Shown: piece by piece, positions 4,777 through 10,060 of the stretch | Layout: every line of letters begins with the position of its first letter | Position numbering within the stretch: the stretch's first letter is position 1 | From: Pseudomonadota bacterium | Lineage (GTDB): Bacteria > Pseudomonadota > Gammaproteobacteria > Burkholderiales > Burkholderiaceae_E | Assembly: GCA_023389175.1 (NCBI GenBank) | Contig: JAEWEW010000121.1 | Coordinates: 1-10,060, forward strand | Direction of reading: 5' to 3' | Length of the DNA stretch: 10,060 bases | Notes under the pieces: model-generated | What the model was told of the DNA's origin: nothing | Seen by the model: the letters and a program-made list of their open reading frames with translations, nothing else | Databases searched by the model: none | Made by a program: the position numbers and the translations under genes

Positions 4777-6843
4777 ATGTCGCCCCCTTCCCTTCGCCCC
4801 CGACCGGCCCGCTGCACACACCCTGGGCGAGACGTCGCACGGGCGTCATTGCTGCTTCCGGTGCTCCTCGCTGCCGCGCCGGCGTTCGCGCAGCACGAAA
4901 CGGTCGGTTTCGGCGACCGCGGCGAAGTCGCCGCAGTGCTGGCGCCGGTGGTGGTCACCGGAACCCGGTCGGAGAAAACCCTCGACGAGACGCCGATCCG
5001 CACCGAGGTGGTCACCCGCGACGAAATCGAGCGCACCCATGCGCGCACCCTTCGCCAGGCGCTGGAGGACGTCCCCGGTCTCCAGATCCGCGAGGTGCAC
5101 GGCAAGTCCGGCCACGAAGTGTCGCTGCAGGGGCTGACCAGCGACCAGGTGCTGGTGCTGGTCGACGGGCTGCCGATCACGCCGAGCACCGGCTCGACGG
5201 TGGACCTCAGCCAGTACCTGCTCAACGAGGTCGACCGCATCGAGGTGGTCAAGGGCGCGACTTCGGCGCAGTACGGCAGCTCGGCGATGGGCGGCGTCAT
5301 CAACGTCATCACGCGACGCCTCCGGCCCGGCTACGGCGGCACGGTGGCAGCGGACGTCGGCAGCCGCGGTGGACAGAATCCCTCCGGCGACTCGATGGAC
5401 GCCGCGAGCCGCCATGCCCGCTTCCGGCTCGACGGCGGCAGCGAGCACTGGCGCTTTCGGGTCAACGGCGACAAGCTGAAGGACGAGGGCTTCGCCGTCG
5501 ATCCATCGGCCTGGTCGCGCCAGGGCGACTCGGTCGACCGCGAGCAGTACGGCGGACGGCTGGAATGGCTGCCGGTGCGCAACGGCCGCATCTGGCTGGA
5601 CGGCAGCGCCTATCGGGAGGAGGCACAGCAGCGCTTCACCTATTTCGCGCCGCCCAACAGCATTCCCCAGCGCAAGACCGAAACGATCGAACGCGACCGG
5701 ATCGGCATGGGCGCGAGCTGGCGCGCCGGCAACGGCCTGCGCACCGAGCTGAAGGCGGTCGACGAGCACTACGACAGCGACAGCAACGCCTTCTCGAACG
5801 ATTTCTTCACCCGGGGCCGGATCGCCACGCAGCGAATGACGCATGTCACCGGCCAGGTGGACCTGCCGCTCTGGCACCGCCAGCTCTGGCAGCTCGGCGC
5901 CGACTGGCATCGCGAGGAGCTGGACCAGACGCTGAATGGCGTCTCCGAGCTCGGCACCCGGGGCAGCACCCGTCGCACCAGCGACGAGCTCTTTTTCCAG
6001 AACGACATCCTCTTCGACGATACCTGGGAGCTGCTGCTCGGCGGTCGCTGGCAGGACGACTCGGATTTCGGCGCCCACGCGGTGCCGAAGGTGAGCCTGA
6101 GGGCGCGCCTGCTGGACACGCCGGCATGGGCCGGGTCGCTGCGCGCGAGCTACGGCAAGGGGTACCGGGTGCCGAATCTCAAGGAGCGTCACTTCCTCTT
6201 CGACCACAGCTCGCTCGGCTACATGGTGATCGGCAATCCGGACCTGAAGCCGGAGCAGTCGGACAGCCTGCAGTTCGGCGGTCGAATCGAGCTGCGCGAT
6301 CGCGCCAGCCTCGACGTCAACCTGTTCGACAACCGGGTGAAGGACCTGATCCAGGTCGACGAAGCGAACGCCGTCACGATCAACGGCGTCACCGCATTCA
6401 CCTATCGCAACGTCGCGCGCGCCCGCACCCGCGGCATCGAGACGTCGGCCACCTGGCAGGTCTCGACGGTCCTGCGCCTGAATGGCGGCTACACCTTCAC
6501 CGACACCGAGGACCGGGGCACCGGGCTCGAGCTCACCCGACGGCCGCGCCACATGGCGCGCGTCGGACTCGACTGGCAGGCACTGCCGGGGACGGCCGTA
6601 TCGCTGCGCACCCGCTACCAGGGCAGCGAGCTGGTGCAGAGCACGAGCGGCGGTCGCTCGCCGTCGTGGACCACGCTGGACCTGGTGGTCAACCAGCAGG
6701 TCTCGCGCGGCCTGACCGTGTTCGCGGGCATCGACAACCTCTTCGACCGCCAGCGCGACTTCGCCGATCCGAACGACTTCGGGCCGCTGGCCGGTCGCTT
6801 CGTCTACCTGGGCCTGCGCTACGACTGGGGCAGCGGCCGCTGA
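4777..6843 (+). CDS. hmuR: TonB-dependent outer-membrane haem receptor (HmuR-like)
   Basis: The 688-residue protein imports a ligand, most likely haem, across the outer membrane using TonB energy. A signal peptide with hydrophobic core ASLLLPVLLAAAPAFA ends near residue 38. A TonB-box-like PVVVTGTRSEKT (58-69) follows. The plug domain spans roughly 66-180, with LRQALEDVPGLQIR, LVDGLPITP and the closing VVKGATSAQYGSSAMGGVINVIT. The remainder is a 22-strand barrel. YRVPNLKE and GNPDLKPEQSDS (486-497) are the FRAP/NPDL pair of haem receptors, and His477 between them is at the place of the haem-ligand histidine. The start is the first ATG giving a normal signal peptide, though its ribosome site (AAGG, 13 bases away) is weak. 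The product ends YDWGSGR rather than in a terminal aromatic residue. It heads the Fur-controlled operon, 57 bases before the lipoprotein. Confidence 0.92.
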   Translation: MSPPSLRPRPARCTHPGRDVARASLLLPVLLAAAPAFAQHETVGFGDRGEVAAVLAPVVVTGTRSEKTLDETPIRTEVVTRDEIERTHARTLRQALEDVPGLQIREVHGKSGHEVSLQGLTSDQVLVLVDGLPITPSTGSTVDLSQYLLNEVDRIEVVKGATSAQYGSSAMGGVINVITRRLRPGYGGTVAADVGSRGGQNPSGDSMDAASRHARFRLDGGSEHWRFRVNGDKLKDEGFAVDPSAWSRQGDSVDREQYGGRLEWLPVRNGRIWLDGSAYREEAQQRFTYFAPPNSIPQRKTETIERDRIGMGASWRAGNGLRTELKAVDEHYDSDSNAFSNDFFTRGRIATQRMTHVTGQVDLPLWHRQLWQLGADWHREELDQTLNGVSELGTRGSTRRTSDELFFQNDILFDDTWELLLGGRWQDDSDFGAHAVPKVSLRARLLDTPAWAGSLRASYGKGYRVPNLKERHFLFDHSSLGYMVIGNPDLKPEQSDSLQFGGRIELRDRASLDVNLFDNRVKDLIQVDEANAVTINGVTAFTYRNVARARTRGIETSATWQVSTVLRLNGGYTFTDTEDRGTGLELTRRPRHMARVGLDWQALPGTAVSLRTRYQGSELVQSTSGGRSPSWTTLDLVVNQQVSRGLTVFAGIDNLFDRQRDFADPNDFGPLAGRFVYLGLRYDWGSGR

Positions 6844-6886
6844 CTCGCCAGCCGCATCGATTCCCACGACACCATCACCAACCGAC

Positions 6887-6892
6887 AAGGAG
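6887..6892 (+). promoter_or_regulatory. Ribosome-binding site of the HmuY-like lipoprotein gene
   Basis: AAGGAG eight bases ahead of the ATG at 6901 is a strong site. It supports efficient translation and fixes the start at the residue that gives a compact lipoprotein signal. Confidence 0.8.
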
Positions 6893-6900
6893 CTTTCCAG

Positions 6901-8190
6901 ATGAAGAACGGGATCAGGCTTGCCGGCGGCACCGCGCTGATCGCCCTGCTGCTCGGCGGGTGTGGCGGCGGCAGCGACGATCCGGCCTCGCCGGTGTCGG
7001 ATTCGCCACCCGCCCCGCCGGCCGCGGGCAGCAAGTTCACCGCGTCGGCCACCTGGACGGTGGCACTGCCGCCCGCCGGCCAGTCGATCTGCTACGACTT
7101 CGACGCGGCCGCGGAGGTGGCCGACTGCACCGGCAGCAACTGGGACCTGAAGCTGCAAAGCGGCGGCCGCTCGGCTTCGCTGTGGACCAACAGCGGCGTG
7201 AGCGGCAGCGGCCAGGGCGGCGCCTTCGGCGGCCCGTTCGACCACACCTGGTCGGAGCTTGCCACCTGGACCGACGCCACGGTAGATCCGGTGGACGGCC
7301 CGATGCCGGCCGCGGTGTACTTCAAGGACTCGGCCGAGGGCGTCTTCGCCGGCACCAACGCGATCGGCGTGGCGGCGTTCGAGTACGGCGTCGCCGGCGA
7401 CCACCTCCTCTACCCCAACTACCGGGTCTTCCTGATCACGAGCGACAGCTCGAACGCCGACGCCGTGGGCAACCCGGCGAGCCCGGTGTTCGCCCTGCAG
7501 CTGACCGGCTACTACGGCGGACCCAGCGGGACCGCCTCCGGCCACCCGACCTTTCGCTGGGTGAACCGCGCGGACGATCCGGCCACCCCGCCGCGCACCG
7601 CGACGGTGGACGCCAGCGCGGCGGGCAGCTGGGTCTACTTCGATCTCGTGACCGGCACGGTGAGCAGCGAGAGCGGCCAATGGCACATCGCCTTCAACCG
7701 CTACAACGTCAAGCTGAACGGTGGCGACTCCGGCGGCGGCAAGGTCGGCGGCTTCGTCGGCAAGCAGCCCGCGGGGTTCTACGACGGCGACGGAAGGCCC
7801 GTCCCGGGCAGGTTCACCAGCGCGTTGCCGGCCGATACGCTTGCCGACCTGACCGCCCCCGACCTGGCGGTCCCGGCCACCGCCTCGGACTGGGAGTCCG
7901 ACAGGCTCGCATCGCAGCTCGGACCGGGTTACCGCGGGACATACCCCAACCCGCTCGACTACGGCTGGTACCGCTACTTCCCGACGGCCCAGGCGGCGCA
8001 GGCCGCCGGGCTGCCGCCGACCGCCCACCTGCTGGCGGCGAACCCCGAGGCGGCGTCCCTGCTGCGCTCGGGCGAGGGCGACAGCTACGCGCGGCTGCGC
8101 GTAGCTGACATCAGCTACGCCAACCCGGCCGACTCGGCCAGCCAGCAGACCTGGACGATCGGCTTCGACGTCCAGCCAGGCGCCCGATGA
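6901..8190 (+). CDS. hmuY: Outer-membrane lipoprotein with two tandem HmuY-like haem-binding domains
   Basis: The 429-residue protein has a short lipoprotein signal with lipobox LGGC (Cys21). The linker that follows is rich in Gly, Ser, Asp and Pro, so an outer-membrane anchored, probably surface-exposed product is expected. The body is an internal duplication. Residues 62-118 (CYDFDAAAEV, then NWDLKL, GGAFG, HTW) align with 244-294 (VYFDLVTGTV, then QWHIAFNRYNVKLNGG, GGFVG, GFY). Each half continues with a Tyr-rich segment: YPNYRVFLI at 171-179 and LDYGWYRYF at 352-360. The block QWHIAFNRYNVKLNGG matches the HmuY family, haem-binding lipoproteins best known from Porphyromonas. Likely role is to capture haem at the surface and pass it to the receptor encoded 57 bases upstream. 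Haem ligands are not identified. His116, His168, His215 and His262 are candidates. Cys64 and Cys76 may form a disulfide. Confidence 0.8.
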   Translation: MKNGIRLAGGTALIALLLGGCGGGSDDPASPVSDSPPAPPAAGSKFTASATWTVALPPAGQSICYDFDAAAEVADCTGSNWDLKLQSGGRSASLWTNSGVSGSGQGGAFGGPFDHTWSELATWTDATVDPVDGPMPAAVYFKDSAEGVFAGTNAIGVAAFEYGVAGDHLLYPNYRVFLITSDSSNADAVGNPASPVFALQLTGYYGGPSGTASGHPTFRWVNRADDPATPPRTATVDASAAGSWVYFDLVTGTVSSESGQWHIAFNRYNVKLNGGDSGGGKVGGFVGKQPAGFYDGDGRPVPGRFTSALPADTLADLTAPDLAVPATASDWESDRLASQLGPGYRGTYPNPLDYGWYRYFPTAQAAQAAGLPPTAHLLAANPEAASLLRSGEGDSYARLRVADISYANPADSASQQTWTIGFDVQPGAR

Positions 8191-8212
8191 ACCGGCCGGG
8201 AATCGCGAGACC

Positions 8213-8220
8213 AGGGAGAG
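8213..8220 (+). promoter_or_regulatory. Ribosome-binding site deciding the hemS start
   Basis: AGGGAGAG ends five bases before the ATG at 8226. An earlier in-frame ATG at 8187 overlaps the preceding stop as ATGA, but it lacks a site of this quality and would add 13 residues absent from typical HemS. Confidence 0.75.
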
Positions 8221-8225
8221 ACGAC

Positions 8226-9260
8226 ATGGAAACCCGGACACTCGAAGCGCTGCGCGCAAGTCACGAGGCGCTCGTCGCAATCGAACCGAGGCTGCGGATC
8301 CGGGAACGCGCACGCCGGCTCGGCGCGAGCGAAGCGGAGCTGGTGGCGGCGGACTGCGGCCTGGAATCGCAACAGCTCGACGGCACGCCGCAGGCGATCT
8401 TCCGCGAGCTGGGCTCGCTCGGACGCGTCATGGCGCTCGCGCGCAACGACTGGTGCGTCCACGAACGCCACGGCGCCTACGAGGACATCCAGGCCGACGG
8501 CGCGATGGGCGTGGTGCTGGGGCCGGAAATCGACCTGCGCATGTTCTTCGGCCACTGGAAGCATGCCTATGCGGTGACGGAGAACGGCCGCCGCAGCCTG
8601 CAGTTCTTCGACGGCGAAGGCGTCGCCATCCACAAGATCTACCGGACCGGCGAAACCGACGGCACCGCCTGGGATGCGCTGGTAGCGCGCTTCACCGCAC
8701 CGTCGAAGCGCCTGCCGGCGCCGAAGCCGATACCGTCGCTGGTCGAGCACGACCAGGTGGACGACCCGGCCGCGCTGCGCGAGCAGTGGCTGTCACTCAA
8801 GGACACCCACGACTTCTTCCCGATGCTGCGCAAGCACCGTGCGTCCCGCCTCGGCGCGCTGCGCGCCGTTGGCGCGGACCTGGCCCAGCCGATCGGAAAC
8901 GACGGCTGCGAGTCGATGCTGCAGTCCGCGGCCGAGCGCGGCCTCCCGATCATGTGCTTCGTCGCCAATCGCGGCATCGTGCAGATCCACACCGGGCCGG
9001 TTTCGAAGCTCGCGCGAACCGGCCCCTGGTTCAACGTGCTCGATCCCACCTTCAACCTGCACCTCGATACCTCCGCGATCGACAGCACCTGGGTGGTCAA
9101 CAAGCCGACGAGCGACGGCTGGGTCACGTCGATCGAGGCGTACGAGCCCGGGGGGCGGCTGGTGGTGCAGTTCTTCGGGGCACGCAAGCCAGGCAACCCG
9201 GAGCTTCCGGCCTGGCGCGAGCTGATGGCCGGCATGTGCAAGACACCGCTCGCCGCTTGA
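8226..9260 (+). CDS. hmuS: Haem-handling protein HemS/ChuS family (HmuS)
   Basis: The 344-residue cytoplasmic protein matches HemS/ChuS/PhuS in length and in its two-half build. The family binds imported haem and, depending on the member, breaks it down to release iron or passes it to haem oxygenase. The N-terminal half includes EIDLRMFFGHWKHAYAV (101-117) with the conserved haem-contacting Arg105. The linker and second half carry LKDTHDFFPMLRKH (191-204), where His195 corresponds to the axial haem ligand (His193 in ChuS, His196 in HemS). SMLQSAAERGLPIMCFVANRG and VQIHTGPV follow, then WFNVLDPTFNLHLD, all typical. It is the third gene of the operon, 35 bases after the lipoprotein and 20 bases before the HmuT gene. 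Whether it degrades haem or is a chaperone cannot be read from the sequence. Confidence 0.95.
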   Translation: METRTLEALRASHEALVAIEPRLRIRERARRLGASEAELVAADCGLESQQLDGTPQAIFRELGSLGRVMALARNDWCVHERHGAYEDIQADGAMGVVLGPEIDLRMFFGHWKHAYAVTENGRRSLQFFDGEGVAIHKIYRTGETDGTAWDALVARFTAPSKRLPAPKPIPSLVEHDQVDDPAALREQWLSLKDTHDFFPMLRKHRASRLGALRAVGADLAQPIGNDGCESMLQSAAERGLPIMCFVANRGIVQIHTGPVSKLARTGPWFNVLDPTFNLHLDTSAIDSTWVVNKPTSDGWVTSIEAYEPGGRLVVQFFGARKPGNPELPAWRELMAGMCKTPLAA

Positions 9261-9280
9261 GCAGCACGGCACCGGCCGCC

Positions 9281-10060
9281 ATGGATCGTCGTCGCTTCCT
9301 CGCGCTTGCCCTGGTGCCGGTCGCGGTTCGCGCTGCCCGGGCAGACGCCGCGCCACGGCGCGTCGTCTGCCTTGGCGGCACCGTGACCGAGATCGCCTTC
9401 GCCCTCGGCTGCGGCGACCGGGTGGCCGGCGTCGACGACTCCAGCATCTTTCCGCCGGAGGCGACGAAGCTGCCACGGGTCGGCTACTACCGCAGCTTCG
9501 CGGTGGAAGGCGTGGCGAGCCTCGGACCGGATCTGGTGCTCGCCTCGGAGCATGCCGGACCGCCGAGCGCCTTCGCGCAGTTGCGCCAGCTCGGCATGCG
9601 CATCATCACCGTACCCTCCGATCCGCTGGTGGACAGCCTGCTCCGCGCCATCGGGATCGTCGCCGGCGAGCTGGCAGTGCCCGACCGGGGTGCCGCGCTG
9701 GTCGCGGCGATCCGCGTCGGGGTGACGCGGGCCGACGCCCGGCGTCCGCCGGGCCCGCCGGCGCGGGTGCTGCTGCTGAGCAGCCACACCGGACGGCTGC
9801 AGGCGGCCGGACGCGAGACCGCCGCGGACGCCATGCTGGCGCTCGCCGGCGCGCGTAACGTGTTCGACGCCCAGAGCGGCTACAAGGCGATCTCGGCCGA
9901 GATGGTCGCCGCGCTGAAGCCCGACGCGATCGTCACCACCCGGATGACGCTGCGCGCACTCGGCAGCGTCGCGACCTTCGCCGCCCAGCCGGGTGTCGCG
10001 GTCACGCCGGCGGCGCGCAGCGGCAGGATCGTGGTCATGGACGACCTGCTGCTTCTCGGC
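9281..10060 (+). CDS. hmuT: Periplasmic haem-binding ABC transporter protein HmuT (3'-truncated by the window)
   Basis: The first 260 residues are present and the frame runs off the right edge. The protein is the cluster A-III, iron-siderophore/haem-type solute-binding component that collects haem in the periplasm for the HmuUV ABC importer. A signal peptide opens with DRRRFLALAL (2-11), a twin-arginine-like RRxFL pattern, then a hydrophobic stretch and ARADA. RRVVCLGGTVTEIAFALG (26-43) is the typical first strand and helix. LPRVGYYRSFAVEGVASLGPDLVL (64-87) contains Tyr69, the expected haem-ligating tyrosine in the VGYxR motif of PhuT/HmuT. AGPP and the later YKAISAEMVAALKPDAIV also match the family. 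The start at 9281 has no strong ribosome site but is 20 bases past the hemS stop. hmuU and hmuV should follow. Confidence 0.93.
   Translation, partial: MDRRRFLALALVPVAVRAARADAAPRRVVCLGGTVTEIAFALGCGDRVAGVDDSSIFPPEATKLPRVGYYRSFAVEGVASLGPDLVLASEHAGPPSAFAQLRQLGMRIITVPSDPLVDSLLRAIGIVAGELAVPDRGAALVAAIRVGVTRADARRPPGPPARVLLLSSHTGRLQAAGRETAADAMLALAGARNVFDAQSGYKAISAEMVAALKPDAIVTTRMTLRALGSVATFAAQPGVAVTPAARSGRIVVMDDLLLLG

Noticed and set aside
4290..8108. Very long open frame on the plus strand, overlapping the receptor and lipoprotein genes
   Set aside because: Its translation is Arg/Pro/Gly-rich without motifs and it lies in another frame over two clearly recognised genes; it is a GC-rich shadow.
8187..8225. 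ATGA overlap suggesting translational coupling of the lipoprotein gene to hemS
   Set aside because: The ATG at 8226 has a far better ribosome site and gives the family length; the overlap start would add 13 residues not typical of HemS.
4846..8313. Open frame of more than 1,100 codons on the minus strand opposite the haem operon
   Set aside because: The product has no recognisable domain and is antisense to well-supported genes with signal peptides and family motifs.

Overview
The window is about 10 kb of high-GC, densely coding proteobacterial chromosome. The phylum is inferred from a ClpS/cold-shock pair, a GhrA-type reductase, a TPP-riboswitch-controlled CytX-type transporter, a PhhB dehydratase and a TonB-dependent haem operon of HemS/HmuT type. 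A gamma- or betaproteobacterium fits best. I cannot name a genus. There is no CRISPR array, insertion sequence, tRNA, rRNA or phage gene that I can recognise.

Left part (1-1571): clpS on the minus strand, whose usual partner clpA would lie just off the left edge. It is followed by roughly 1 kb without a convincing gene, then a 68-residue cold-shock protein on the plus strand with a clear rho-independent terminator. Middle (1572-4290): ghrA on the plus strand converges on a minus-strand NCS1-family transporter (CytX-like). The transporter's leader carries a TPP riboswitch. A seven-base anti-Shine-Dalgarno element between the aptamer and the start codon suggests control at translation. Upstream of it, also on the minus strand, is phhB (pterin-4a-carbinolamine dehydratase).

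Right part (4626-10060): a Fur-box-like promoter, divergent from phhB, drives a plus-strand haem-acquisition operon. It encodes a TonB-dependent outer-membrane receptor (hmuR-like), a lipoprotein with two tandem HmuY-like haem-binding domains, a cytoplasmic HemS/ChuS-type haem-handling protein, and a HmuT-type periplasmic haem-binding protein cut by the window edge. The permease and ATPase genes (hmuU, hmuV) are expected just beyond. The logical flow is surface capture by the lipoprotein, passage through the receptor, periplasmic binding by HmuT, and cytoplasmic handling by HemS.

The most unusual item is the double-domain HmuY-like lipoprotein. HmuY is best known as a single-domain haemophore-like lipoprotein of Bacteroidetes, and here an internally duplicated version sits second in an otherwise proteobacterial hmu operon. 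Everything else looks like known families in modestly unusual arrangements.
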